This document shows, in pieces, positions 17,707 to 26,538 of a stretch of DNA of 64,000 bases. Source of the DNA: Candidatus Eremiobacteraceae bacterium (GTDB lineage: Bacteria > Vulcanimicrobiota > Vulcanimicrobiia > Eremiobacterales > Eremiobacteraceae); assembly GCA_035710745.1 (NCBI GenBank), contig DASTCX010000016.1, forward strand, positions 62,001 to 126,000. Reading direction: 5' to 3'. How positions within the stretch are numbered: the stretch's first letter is position 1; each line of letters opens with the position of its first letter. The translations under genes and the position numbers were made by a program. A model generated the notes under the pieces. The model ran no database searches, was not told the origin of the DNA, and was given only the letters and a program-made list of their open reading frames with translations.

Positions 17707-18866
17707 GTCCAGCCGGGCCGCGCGCGGTCGTGCTCGTCGTCGATTCGGGAGGCATCGGCGCCGCACCGGATCACGAGCGCTTCCACGACGCGGCGGATGT
17801 CGACACGCTGGGCAACGCATCGCGGGCGGCGGGCCGCCTCGCGCTTCCGACGTTCGAACGTCTCGGACTGGGTAACATAGCGAAGGTGGCAGGTGTGGCG
17901 CCTGTTACGGCCCCGCTCGCATCGGTCGGACGTTTGCGCGAGCGCAGCGCAGGCAAAGACACGATCACCGGTCATTGGGAGATGATGGGCATCGTCATCC
18001 GCAACGCGTTCCCGACGTACCCGAACGGGTTTTCGCCTGAAGTCGTCGAGCGGTTCGAGAAGATCGCGGGCAGCAAAGTTCTTGGCAATCGGGCCGCGTC
18101 CGGCACGCAGATCATCGAAGAACTCGGCGCGGAACACGTGCGAAGCGGCCGGCCGATCCTCTACACGTCGGCGGACTCCGTCTTCCAAGTCGCGGCACAC
18201 GAAGAAGTGGTGCCGGTCGAGACGCTGTGGGACTGGTGTGCACGCGCGCGAGAGATGCTCGTCGCGCCGGATCGAGTCAACAGAGTCATCGCACGGCCAT
18301 TCATTGGCGAGCAAGGTCACTACATCAGGACCGCAAATCGCCGCGATTACGCCGTCGAGCCGCCGTCGCCGAGCATGCTGGAAATCCTCGAGGACGCCGG
18401 GATTTCGACGTGCGGCATCGGCAAGATCGGCGATATATTCTGCTGCCAGGGTATTGCGGCCGGTCAACGAACAGCCGACAACGACGAGGGCATCGCGCGC
18501 ACCATCGAGTGGCTCGACGGCGACAGCGGCGGTTTTTGCTTCACGAATCTCAACGACTTCGACTCGAAGTACGGCCATCGCCGCGACGCTGACGGTTACG
18601 CGAAAGCCCTGATCGACCTCGACGGCAAACTGCCACGCATCTTGGATCGACTGAGGACAGGTGACCGCTTGATTCTCACGGCAGACCATGGCTGCGACCC
18701 GACCGCGTCGGGCACCGATCACACCCGAGAATACTCACCGCTTGTGGACTACCGGCCCGGCGTCACTGGCGCAGTGCTCGGCGACCTCGAGTCGTTCGCG
18801 CAAGTAGGCGCGCGCGTGCTCGCGACGTTCGGTGTGCCCGTGCCTGGGGAAGCGATCGTCGTATGA
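17703..18866 (+). CDS. deoB: Phosphopentomutase
   Basis: Interconverts ribose or deoxyribose 1- and 5-phosphates in nucleoside salvage. It is a 387-residue alkaline-phosphatase-superfamily protein with the first metal Asp in VVLVVDSGGIGAAPD, the nucleophile Thr in GKDTITGHWEMMG, ARPFIGEQGHY, and the second metal site in LILTADHGCDPTASGTDHTR. The GTG start overlaps the upstream stop (GTGA). The purine nucleoside phosphorylase that would feed it is at 33550, not in this operon; the following genes are surface-polysaccharide genes. Confidence 0.94.
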   Translation: MSPAGPRAVVLVVDSGGIGAAPDHERFHDAADVDTLGNASRAAGRLALPTFERLGLGNIAKVAGVAPVTAPLASVGRLRERSAGKDTITGHWEMMGIVIRNAFPTYPNGFSPEVVERFEKIAGSKVLGNRAASGTQIIEELGAEHVRSGRPILYTSADSVFQVAAHEEVVPVETLWDWCARAREMLVAPDRVNRVIARPFIGEQGHYIRTANRRDYAVEPPSPSMLEILEDAGISTCGIGKIGDIFCCQGIAAGQRTADNDEGIARTIEWLDGDSGGFCFTNLNDFDSKYGHRRDADGYAKALIDLDGKLPRILDRLRTGDRLILTADHGCDPTASGTDHTREYSPLVDYRPGVTGAVLGDLESFAQVGARVLATFGVPVPGEAIVV

Positions 18867-19570
18867 CGGTCCCCGCATCCGTCGCCCTCCTCGAGCGACC
18901 GGCACCGCCGCCGCCGTCGCTCGCGCAGCGGCGGGCGTTTTGGCGGCAAGCGCGCCGGCAAGTGCCGCGCACGTGGATCGTGGCGAAACGCGCCTTCGAC
19001 GTCTGTGCAAGTGTGCTGCTGCTCGTCGTGCTAGCCCCGCTCATGGCGATCATCGCGATCGCGGTCATGATCGCATCGCCCGGTCCGGCGTTCTTCTCGC
19101 AAGTGCGCATCGGCAAGGATGGCCGGCCATTCCGCTTCTTCAAATTCCGGACGATGATCGACGGCGCCCACCTGCTTCACGAACGTGTGTTGCGCTTCAA
19201 TGAATGCGACGGCCCAGCTCTCAAGATCGCGAACGATCCGCGCATGCACGCCCTCGGACCGCTGCTCCGGCGCGCCAGCCTCGACGAACTGCCGCAGCTA
19301 TGGAACGTGTTGCGCGGCGACATGAGCCTTGTCGGACCGAGGCCTGCGCTGCCGGCGGAGGTCGAGGGTTACGAGCCGCACTATTTCGTGCGCCAGTCGG
19401 TCATGCCCGGGCTTACCGGCCTCTGGCAAGTGAGCGGCCGTGCGAACGTGCCCTTCCGCCGATGGATGGCGATGGACGTGTGGTACGCTCGGAATTGGAA
19501 CCCGGTCGTCGATCTAGTGCTGCTCCTCCGCACGGTGCCCGCCGTCGTGCGCCGCGACGGGGCGTGGTAA
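18863..19570 (+). CDS. Polyprenyl-phosphate sugar-1-phosphate transferase (short WcaJ/PglC-like)
   Basis: A 235-residue bacterial sugar transferase that would move a sugar-1-phosphate from UDP/GDP-sugar to undecaprenyl phosphate, starting a surface polysaccharide repeat. After a basic N-terminus there is one hydrophobic segment at about 50-75 (RAFDVCASVLLLVVLAPLMA). The catalytic core then follows: FFSQVRIGKDGRPFRFFKFR, TMIDGA, RRASLDELPQLWNVLRGDMS, LVGPRPALP and PGLTGLWQVSGR. The multi-span N-terminal domain of WcaJ/WbaP is lacking. ATGA overlap with deoB; overlaps the next gene by 7 nt. Confidence 0.88.
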   Translation: MTVPASVALLERPAPPPPSLAQRRAFWRQARRQVPRTWIVAKRAFDVCASVLLLVVLAPLMAIIAIAVMIASPGPAFFSQVRIGKDGRPFRFFKFRTMIDGAHLLHERVLRFNECDGPALKIANDPRMHALGPLLRRASLDELPQLWNVLRGDMSLVGPRPALPAEVEGYEPHYFVRQSVMPGLTGLWQVSGRANVPFRRWMAMDVWYARNWNPVVDLVLLLRTVPAVVRRDGAW

Positions 19571-21285
19571 GGGCGCTCACCCACAAAGGCCTCCTCATCG
19601 TCATCGCGGTCGCCTGCGGCGCGACGATGTTCGACCCATGCGCGGTGCGCGCCGTCGAAGAACCGCAGCCTGTCGGTGATGCTCCGATCACCGTCTCCGC
19701 GACGCGCGTCGAATACTACAGCGATCTGGCGCTCGTCGTGGCCCGCGGCGACGCGTCCGTCGAACTGCCCGACGGCGCCGCGGTCCACGGGGATGTGTTC
19801 CTCATGGATTTGCGCCAGCAGCGGCTCGTCGTCGCCGGTCACGTGACCCTGTCGACGCGCGAGGGCACGTACTCGGGCGCCGCGTTCGCCGACTTCCTCG
19901 CATTCAAGCGCTCGTATTTCATCCCGCTCGATCCGGCAGACCGCTGGACCTATCTCGCGAGCGACTACGCGCATCCGCAGCTCGGGCGGCAAATGCCGGG
20001 CGACGCGTTCTTCCTCACCGGCGTCGGCGGCCACCACCCGTACGTCGTCGGCAAGAGCGCGATCATCGATCCCAATGCGTACGTCAGCTTCGAACCGGCG
20101 ATCGTCGACGTGCTCGACGTCCTCCCGACCCCGCCCTTGCCTTCGTTCGTGGACAACTTCTCGTCCGATCCGAGCTTCGGCGAAAACTCGCTGCCGGGCG
20201 CGACGCTCGACGCGCCGTACACGTTCTACGGCACGCCGCACTCGCTCGATGCGTTCCACTTGCGCTACGACCAGTCGCTGCCGGTCAAAGGCTACATCGC
20301 GTACGAGCATCATTCGGTGTTCGGCGATCGGGGGTACGCGGTGTTCAGCCTCGTCCCGGCGACACAGCCGGACAAACAGTGGAACCTGCTCGCGTACGAC
20401 CCCGCAGGCCCGGTCGACGCGTTCGCGCTTCAGGCGCAACTGTTCACGACGCAAAGCGGTTTCGCCGCACCGACGAGCGCGCACGGATTCGTCGATCTGC
20501 GGCTGCTGCACGTCCTGCGCCAGTCGTCGGTCCAGCTCGACGCGACCGATATGTACGACACGCTCCTCGCGCAAGGACAGCCCGATCATCCATCGATCGT
20601 CGGGATCGATTGGTCGTCGTTCGACGAACCGATCTGGCGGACGGGGATCGAGCTCCGTCTACGATCGGGCATCGCGACGATGCACGACGCGTTCGGCGTC
20701 GCGGGTTCGTCGAAACAAGACGTGCTGTCCGAGCACATCGGCGCGACGGCGGCCTCGCCGGTCGTGCCGGGGCCGCTCGGCTTCGGGTTCGACGCGACCG
20801 CCGGCGCGACGCGCACGTGGCTCTCGTTCCCGAACACGATCGACACGGCGACGGTCGCCGTCAGCGCTGCGAGAGCGCTCGCCCCTCGCGTCTACTCGAC
20901 CTTGACGTGGTCGGTCGGAACGCTCGACGCATCGAGCCCGACACAGGTAGTCATCTCGCCGAACGTGACGACGGGGCTCACTCCGACGCCGCTATCTCCG
21001 AACGGGCTGCCCGTGTTCGGAGTGCCGTCCATCTACAGGCGCACGACGTCGCGCGCGTACGCGCTCATCGGATCGTGGCAGCCGTCGCCGGAGTTCCAGT
21101 TCTCGTCGACGCTGCAGAAGACGGCGTACTCGCCCGTGCAGCTGCCCGCGCCGCTCGCGGTCACCGCGACCGCGCGCATGCGTTTGACGAAATCGCTTTA
21201 CGTGAGCGTCGCCCGCAGCTATTTCTTCAACTTCGAAGGCCAGAGATGGTCGCCGCAATTCGTCCTCCAGGTGACCGGGCAATGA
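19564..21285 (+). CDS. OstA/LptD-like outer-membrane protein 1
   Basis: A 573-residue exported protein. A hydrophobic N-terminus (residues about 8-30) is followed by an OstA/LptA-like beta-jellyroll repeat (ITVSATRVEYYSDLALVVAR, VVAGHVTLSTREGTYSGAAF). A long region of alternating beta-strands ends in RMRLTKSLYVSVARSYFFNF and a C-terminal strand that fits a beta-barrel. LptD-type proteins insert lipopolysaccharide into the outer leaflet, but this one is short and its cargo is unknown. The GTG at 19564 overlaps the sugar transferase by 7 nt. A related protein lies at 37860-39455, also beside polysaccharide genes. Confidence 0.65.
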   Translation: MVRALTHKGLLIVIAVACGATMFDPCAVRAVEEPQPVGDAPITVSATRVEYYSDLALVVARGDASVELPDGAAVHGDVFLMDLRQQRLVVAGHVTLSTREGTYSGAAFADFLAFKRSYFIPLDPADRWTYLASDYAHPQLGRQMPGDAFFLTGVGGHHPYVVGKSAIIDPNAYVSFEPAIVDVLDVLPTPPLPSFVDNFSSDPSFGENSLPGATLDAPYTFYGTPHSLDAFHLRYDQSLPVKGYIAYEHHSVFGDRGYAVFSLVPATQPDKQWNLLAYDPAGPVDAFALQAQLFTTQSGFAAPTSAHGFVDLRLLHVLRQSSVQLDATDMYDTLLAQGQPDHPSIVGIDWSSFDEPIWRTGIELRLRSGIATMHDAFGVAGSSKQDVLSEHIGATAASPVVPGPLGFGFDATAGATRTWLSFPNTIDTATVAVSAARALAPRVYSTLTWSVGTLDASSPTQVVISPNVTTGLTPTPLSPNGLPVFGVPSIYRRTTSRAYALIGSWQPSPEFQFSSTLQKTAYSPVQLPAPLAVTATARMRLTKSLYVSVARSYFFNFEGQRWSPQFVLQVTGQ

Positions 21286-22007
21286 GCGCGCGCCGGATAG
21301 CCGCCGCGGCGGGCGCGCTCGTCGCGATCGTCTTCGCCGCGGCTGTCTCTGCCGCGCCCGCCCCGCTCATCGCGTCCGGGCAGGTTGTCGATCTGGAACG
21401 TGGCTACATCGTCTTCGCGACCGGCGATGCTTTCAAACTCGATCCTGCGGCGCGCATCGTCGACATCAGCACGCGCATCGCGCCGACATATCCGATCGCA
21501 CCGGGCATCTTCGCCTCGATCACGATCGATCGGGCGACGGCGCTCGTCACCGACGTGCGGACGTCGCTCGATCCGCTCGCCGAGGGCATGCCCATCGCTC
21601 AAGTACCACGTGCTCTCGTCTCGGCCGCGTCACCGCCGAAACGGAACCCCGATCTCGCCCCGCCGCCGAAGACGTTCCACAGCCAGTTGTCGAGCGCGGT
21701 GCGCGTCACGATCGACGTCGAAGTGCCGCCCGAAACGCCGCTCGGCGACGACATCTACATCACGACCGATTCGAGCGGCTGGAACGCGCAGGCGATCAAG
21801 ATGCAGCGCGTCAACGGCCGGCACTTCCGCATCCAAGTCGATCTCGGGGTCGGCACGCAGTTCCGCTATCTTTTCACGCGCGGTTCGTGGCAGTCGGTCG
21901 AACGCGCGCGCTCTGGCCTCGAGCGCGACCCGCGCACGCTCGTCGTCGCCAGCGGCGATTCCATGGTGCTCGATGTGACGGTGTATCGCTGGGCGGACAT
22001 CCAGTGA
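21282..22007 (+). CDS. Secreted protein with CBM20/starch-binding-like domain
   Basis: A 241-residue protein with a signal peptide (about 1-25, AAAAGALVAIVFAAAVSAAP) and a central beta-rich region. The C-terminal ~95-residue domain resembles a CBM20-type fold: VPPETPLGDDIYITTDSSGW, then FRYLFTRGSWQSVERARSGL. That domain normally binds alpha-glucans or serves as a general beta-sandwich module. No catalytic domain is visible. ATGA overlap with the OstA-like gene suggests joint translation and a periplasmic partner role. That role is inference only. Confidence 0.6.
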   Translation: MSARRIAAAAGALVAIVFAAAVSAAPAPLIASGQVVDLERGYIVFATGDAFKLDPAARIVDISTRIAPTYPIAPGIFASITIDRATALVTDVRTSLDPLAEGMPIAQVPRALVSAASPPKRNPDLAPPPKTFHSQLSSAVRVTIDVEVPPETPLGDDIYITTDSSGWNAQAIKMQRVNGRHFRIQVDLGVGTQFRYLFTRGSWQSVERARSGLERDPRTLVVASGDSMVLDVTVYRWADIQ

Positions 22008-22116
22008 ACCGTCGTCGCGCGATCGAGCATTGAGACGAACGGCCCGTTTGCCCGGACGCGAAAAGCGCTAGCATTATATATCGCGATCCAGCGGATCTTC
22101 ACAAAAGGAGACCCTC

Positions 22117-23142
22117 ATGCTCCGTCGTCTTCTCGCCGCAACTGCGGTCGTTTTTCTGTCGGCCTGCGCGAGCCGTGGCGTCGTCACGCCTTCGGCGCCT
22201 GGCGGGGGCACCGCATCGCTCGGCATTGCTGCGCATCGCGCCTCACCGGACGCTATCGTCGAAAAGCTCGTGCGTTCGAAGAACGCGGGGCCGCTCGGCA
22301 TCGTCACCGGTCCCGACGGCAATATCTGGTTCACCGAGAATCTGAAGAACAGGATCGGCAAACTCGATTCGACCAACCACATCACCGAGTTCACGATCCC
22401 GACGCTCAAGAGCCATCCCAACCATATCATCGTCGGGCCTGACAACGATCTCTGGTTCAGCGAGTCTACGGGCGACAAGGTCGCGAAGATAACCACAGCC
22501 GGCACGATCACGGAATACCCGCTGCCGAAGCTCGGCTCCGAACCGGGCGGCTTGGCCGTCGGACCGGACGGCGACGTCTGGTTCTCTGAGACGTTCCACA
22601 ACAGGATCGCCAAGATCAGCCCGACGACCGGAGCGATCACCGAGATGAAGCTGCCCGAGGCGCGCTCGGAGCCTGCGTTCCTCGCGAAAGCGTCGGACGG
22701 GTCGATGTGGTTCACCGAGTTCCTCGGCGATCGCATCGGCGAGGTGAAGACGAACGGCACGATCGTCGAATTCGCGATACCGACCGCGAACGCGGCGCCG
22801 GCGGGTATCGCGGCCGGTCCCGACGGAAATCTTTGGTTCGTCGAGGAGGCGGCGAGCAAGATCGGTCGCATCACGAAGACGGGGACGATCACCGAGTTCC
22901 CGACGACGACCGCCGCCGCGAAACCCCTCGTCATCACGCCGGGGCCTTCGGGTCAGAACGACCTCTGGTTCACCGAATCCGGCGCGAACAACATCGCGAA
23001 GATAACGACGAGCGGCGCCATCACAGAGTTCGGCGTGCCGACGGCCAATAGCGAGCCGCACGATATCTTCGTCGGCGCGGGCAGCGTCGTGTGGTTCACA
23101 GAGTTCGCGGCCGACCGGATCGGCTCCGACACGTCGCCGTAA
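22117..23142 (+). CDS. Vgb-like beta-propeller lipoprotein
   Basis: A 341-residue protein with a lipoprotein signal (VVFLSACASRG, lipobox Cys at about 17) followed by about seven repeats of ~42 residues. Each repeat contains variants of GPDGNIWFTENLKNRIGKL. This repeat is that of virginiamycin B lyase and streptogramin-lyase-like six/seven-bladed propellers. Many such proteins have no lyase activity, and a resistance function is not supported by context. The start is well placed, with AAAGGAG at 22104-22110 seven nt before the ATG. The 109 bp upstream hold an AT-rich stretch (TTATATATCG near 22074) that may include a promoter. Confidence 0.75.
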   Translation: MLRRLLAATAVVFLSACASRGVVTPSAPGGGTASLGIAAHRASPDAIVEKLVRSKNAGPLGIVTGPDGNIWFTENLKNRIGKLDSTNHITEFTIPTLKSHPNHIIVGPDNDLWFSESTGDKVAKITTAGTITEYPLPKLGSEPGGLAVGPDGDVWFSETFHNRIAKISPTTGAITEMKLPEARSEPAFLAKASDGSMWFTEFLGDRIGEVKTNGTIVEFAIPTANAAPAGIAAGPDGNLWFVEEAASKIGRITKTGTITEFPTTTAAAKPLVITPGPSGQNDLWFTESGANNIAKITTSGAITEFGVPTANSEPHDIFVGAGSVVWFTEFAADRIGSDTSP

Positions 23143-23160
23143 CGGCCATAGCAAACGCGT

Positions 23161-24057
23161 CTAGGACACGCGGCGCAGCCAAAGGCTCCCGCCGACGTGT
23201 CCGCGGCCTGATTCGAACGACGGGAACGCCTCGCCGGTCGCATCCGGATGTCGCGAGCTCATGAAGCTGCTGCCCCACAGGACCCGGAACGAGTCGTTGA
23301 ACGCGAGAAACGCCTGGAGCAGATATTGCTCCGTCCAGAAGAATCTTTCGCGCATCACCAAGTCCTTGGGATACTGCGCCGGCATGAAGATGTCGTGGAA
23401 GTGGACGAGGACGCCTACGCGCAATCTCGGCACTATCTCGAGCAGCTCGTAGCAGACGTCGCCGCCGATCCGGACGACATGCGTCGAATCGATGAAGAGT
23501 ATGTCGCCCGAGCCTAGCCTATCGAAGGTGTCGAGCGGGATGTCTTCCGCACGCGAGACGTTGATCGAGACGCGTTCGCCGGCGATCGGTGCGAGCATCG
23601 GCGGCGGCGCGGGGTCGTACGAATCGAGGCGGCCTGGAGATCCGTCGCGCGCGTTGAGGTCGAGCGCCTCCTTGGCGAGAAGCGTCGAGAACCCCGAGCC
23701 GATCTCGATGATCCGCTTCGGTCGTTCGCTGCGGATCATACAGTGCAAGATCTCCGCGTCGACGGGACCGAAGAACGGATTCTCCATGTAGAAGCGCGGC
23801 GGAGCATCGCGGCTCGGTACGCGCTCTATCGCGCCGTACTCATGCTTGAACCGCGCGGCGAAGGACTCGAGCAGCTTGAGTTGCTCGGATTCTCGCATAT
23901 CGATGCCGACGAGCTCGGACGGCTCGCTCCAGATGCGAGGCCCGAGCTCGCGCGTGTCCGGAACGGGTTGCGTGTGGTGGACCGGCGTCACGTGGATGCC
24001 GAGCCGCTCGAATACCGGAAAGGCCTTCAGATAAAGCGACTTCAAGACCGAGCGCAT
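23161..24057 (-). CDS. Class I SAM methyltransferase (Methyltransf_24-like)
   Basis: A 298-residue protein with a methyltransferase core: IIEIGSGFSTLLAKEAL at about 110-126 as motif I, then DILFIDSTHVVRIGGDV and VGVLVHFHDIFMPAQYP. The IDSTH and H-x-H-D segments resemble the metal-dependent Methyltransf_24 group. The C-terminal part (RFFWTEQYLLQAFLAFNDSF) occurs in methyltransferases from polysaccharide gene clusters. A sugar or lipid acceptor is therefore likely but not shown. It is downstream of the YfhO-like gene on the same strand with a 27-bp gap. Confidence 0.7.
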   Translation of the reverse strand: MRSVLKSLYLKAFPVFERLGIHVTPVHHTQPVPDTRELGPRIWSEPSELVGIDMRESEQLKLLESFAARFKHEYGAIERVPSRDAPPRFYMENPFFGPVDAEILHCMIRSERPKRIIEIGSGFSTLLAKEALDLNARDGSPGRLDSYDPAPPPMLAPIAGERVSINVSRAEDIPLDTFDRLGSGDILFIDSTHVVRIGGDVCYELLEIVPRLRVGVLVHFHDIFMPAQYPKDLVMRERFFWTEQYLLQAFLAFNDSFRVLWGSSFMSSRHPDATGEAFPSFESGRGHVGGSLWLRRVS

Positions 24058-24084
24058 ACGATCACCCGTGCTCCCGCCGCTGCG

Positions 24085-26478
24085 TTAGTACCTGCCGCCT
24101 CCGCGTGCGAGCAGCATGATAAGGAAGGCGAGCGCTATCCACGACGTCGCGAGCATCATCGCATAAGGGGCGCTCGGCGCGAACTCGATCGAAAGCCTCG
24201 AGGCGTGCGCCGACGGCGCTAACTGCCAGCCGGCCGCATAGCCGTCAGCGATTCGCGCCGCTCCAAGATCGCGACCGTCGATCGTCGCACGCCAATAAGA
24301 AGACCAGCCGGCTCGCAATACGACGAACGAGCTGTCGTGCGCGGGAACGATCGCCTCGAACGATCCGCGCAGACGATCGGACGATAGGCCCTGGAGCGGC
24401 CGCTCTTGTGGCACACCGTTTGGTGCGCCATAAGGTATGTTATGTGGTATGCCGAGCGAAGCTCGGCCGAGCTGGGCTTGCGGTAGCGACGCGGAAACGG
24501 CGACGATCCCCTTTCCATTGCCCTCGAGAGAATCATCGCCTGCCTTCGTCGCAAGCGCTCGCCATTCAACCGCCGGCGCGACGGCCCGGCCGTTCAAGAC
24601 CGCGCCGCTCGGTGCATACACCCAGGTGACGCCGGCCGCCGGCTGTTCCCATCGATATACCAACGTCGAGCGCGTGAACAGCACGGGCCAGCGCGGTTCT
24701 GCTAGATCCGGATCGAGGAGCGCCCAGCGCTCGCCGCCGATCCAAGCCGTCCGCGGATCGTCCGTGCTCGACGCGGTGTCTTCTCGCGGCACGACCGAAA
24801 ACGCCGGATCGCATCGCGCGTATGCCGTCAGATCGAGCATCAGTGCGCCGCGAAGGTCGGGTTCGCACGCGGGCGTGCCCGCGGCGAGCGCGATGACCGA
24901 CGCGACGGGTGGCGACGCGGGTGCGATAGCGGCCCCGACCGTACCTTCGTGAACGCTCGCAGACGTGGCGATCCGCTGGCTGACGAGTCCGCGCCGGACG
25001 ATCGAATCCGCGACGTCGAGCCGCTCGAGCATCGCTGTCGAAAGAGGCCGCGAGCGATCCGCAAGCGCGTCGACGTACGCGAGCACGCCTGTCGGATGGA
25101 ATGCGCTCGCGTCCGGATGCGGGCCAAGCGAAAGCTGATACGGATCGGCGCCCCCGATCGAATTCGGCGGACCGAGCGGAGGCGTCGCGGGCAACCACAA
25201 AATGCGGTCGTCGCCCGGGATGGGCGGCGCTTGCGCAAGGCCGCTGACGAATGGCACGAGCGATGCGGCGCGGCCGGCTACGGTCGGATAGAGCAGCACG
25301 CATGCGAGGCCGAACGCGACGGCGCCCGCGAAAAACCGGAGAACGGAGCGGCGAGCGAGTGCTGCTTCGAGCGCAACAGCTCCTGCCGCCGTCGCGCACG
25401 CGACGACGAGCGGCGCGAGGAAAAGCAGGTCGTAGAATTCGCGGAAGACCTGCATAGGCGTGACGCGTTCGAAGAGCCACACCAAGAGAATCCCGATCGG
25501 GCCGGCGGTTCCGGTCGCGACCAGCCCTAATCCGAGGGCGAACACCGCGACCCGGCGCATCGCACCGCCGAACGCGAGCGCTGCGACGAATGCGACGACC
25601 GACAGCGACGCGAATGAGGCGATCGTGATCGGAAAGGCCGTAGAAGCGAAGTAGTTCGCGAAGTACGCGGTGCCGTCGATCGCGTGCTGCCATGGCACGC
25701 TCTTGTCCGAAAGCCAGATAGCGAGTTGCGCTTCCGGTCCGAAGACGCCGGAGCGATACGCGACGATCGTCGAGTACGCCGCCGGCAACCAGGTGAGCGC
25801 AGCGACCGCCCACACGGCGAGCCACGCGCGAGCGCGCACGCGTCCCCAGCCCGCGACCGGCAGCAGCAAGAGGAGGATGAGCCCGACCTGCACCTGTGCG
25901 AACGCAGAGGCTGCACAGAGCGCGCACGCCGCCCACGCACGGACGCCGCCGCCCTTTGCGACGGCATCGAACGCGATAAGCGCTGCCGGCACGAGCGACG
26001 CGCAAGCGATGAAGCCGAGCTGTCCGCTCGCAAGCTTCGTCGCGAGAAAAGGCGACCCGGCGTAGAGCGCGCCGGCGACGAAGCGCCCCCATCCCTTCGA
26101 AACGCCGAAGAGTTTTTCGGCCGCGACGTCGGTTGCGAAGGCCGCACCGGTGAACGCGATAAGGATGAAGAGGCGCAGTCCTAGCGCCGGTGAGATCCAG
26201 ACGAGCGCGCCGAGCAGCAGCCACGGCAGCGAGACCTGCGGCAACACGTGCGCGACGCCGAGATCGGTATCCCACCACGGCGCGACGAGCGACGGAAGAT
26301 ACGTGCCCCGTTGCTGATCGAGGCACGGATACGCCCAGTCGTGCAATCCCATCGGGCATGCACCGACGTGCGTCCAAAACGGCAGCATCCAAAGGACGCC
26401 GAGGATCGCGTACGCCGCCGCGCGTACGCCAAGGCCGGACAGGTGTGAACGCGGAGCGCTTGAAATCACGCCGCTCAT
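24085..26478 (-). CDS. YfhO-like multi-span membrane protein
   Basis: A 797-residue protein with about 12 hydrophobic segments in its first ~470 residues, a large soluble C-terminal region, and a last membrane span at the C-terminus (MMLATSWIALAFLIMLLA). Layout and the extracytoplasmic loop after the first span (WAYPCLDQQRG) fit the YfhO/GT-C-like family, which takes part in glycosylating lipids or teichoic acids. The enzyme activity is not certain. Near residues 670-691 it carries an insertion-like segment, GRASLG followed by GIPH-NIPY-GAPN-GVPQ, encoded by a palindrome plus four 12-nt tandem units. The start at 26478 is one of three nearby ATGs. Confidence 0.65.
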   Translation of the reverse strand: MSGVISSAPRSHLSGLGVRAAAYAILGVLWMLPFWTHVGACPMGLHDWAYPCLDQQRGTYLPSLVAPWWDTDLGVAHVLPQVSLPWLLLGALVWISPALGLRLFILIAFTGAAFATDVAAEKLFGVSKGWGRFVAGALYAGSPFLATKLASGQLGFIACASLVPAALIAFDAVAKGGGVRAWAACALCAASAFAQVQVGLILLLLLPVAGWGRVRARAWLAVWAVAALTWLPAAYSTIVAYRSGVFGPEAQLAIWLSDKSVPWQHAIDGTAYFANYFASTAFPITIASFASLSVVAFVAALAFGGAMRRVAVFALGLGLVATGTAGPIGILLVWLFERVTPMQVFREFYDLLFLAPLVVACATAAGAVALEAALARRSVLRFFAGAVAFGLACVLLYPTVAGRAASLVPFVSGLAQAPPIPGDDRILWLPATPPLGPPNSIGGADPYQLSLGPHPDASAFHPTGVLAYVDALADRSRPLSTAMLERLDVADSIVRRGLVSQRIATSASVHEGTVGAAIAPASPPVASVIALAAGTPACEPDLRGALMLDLTAYARCDPAFSVVPREDTASSTDDPRTAWIGGERWALLDPDLAEPRWPVLFTRSTLVYRWEQPAAGVTWVYAPSGAVLNGRAVAPAVEWRALATKAGDDSLEGNGKGIVAVSASLPQAQLGRASLGIPHNIPYGAPNGVPQERPLQGLSSDRLRGSFEAIVPAHDSSFVVLRAGWSSYWRATIDGRDLGAARIADGYAAGWQLAPSAHASRLSIEFAPSAPYAMMLATSWIALAFLIMLLARGGGRY
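24406..24467 (-). repeat. Four 12-nt tandem units plus GCCGAGC palindrome inside the YfhO-like gene
   Basis: On the minus strand GCCGAGC-TTC-GCTCGGC (24451-24467) runs into four degenerate 12-nt units (24406-24453). They are read in frame as tetrapeptides of the form G/N-x-P-x. The tandem part is clearly more AT-rich than the surrounding gene. Confidence 0.75.
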
Positions 26479-26538
26479 GGATCGCATCGCGAGCCGCATT
26501 TCACGCCGCTGCGCGCACGCGCCTTCACCGGCGTTCGT

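Noticed and set aside
22117-23142. Virginiamycin B resistance determinant
   Set aside because: The propeller repeat is shared by many non-resistance proteins, a lipoprotein signal is present, and there is no resistance context.
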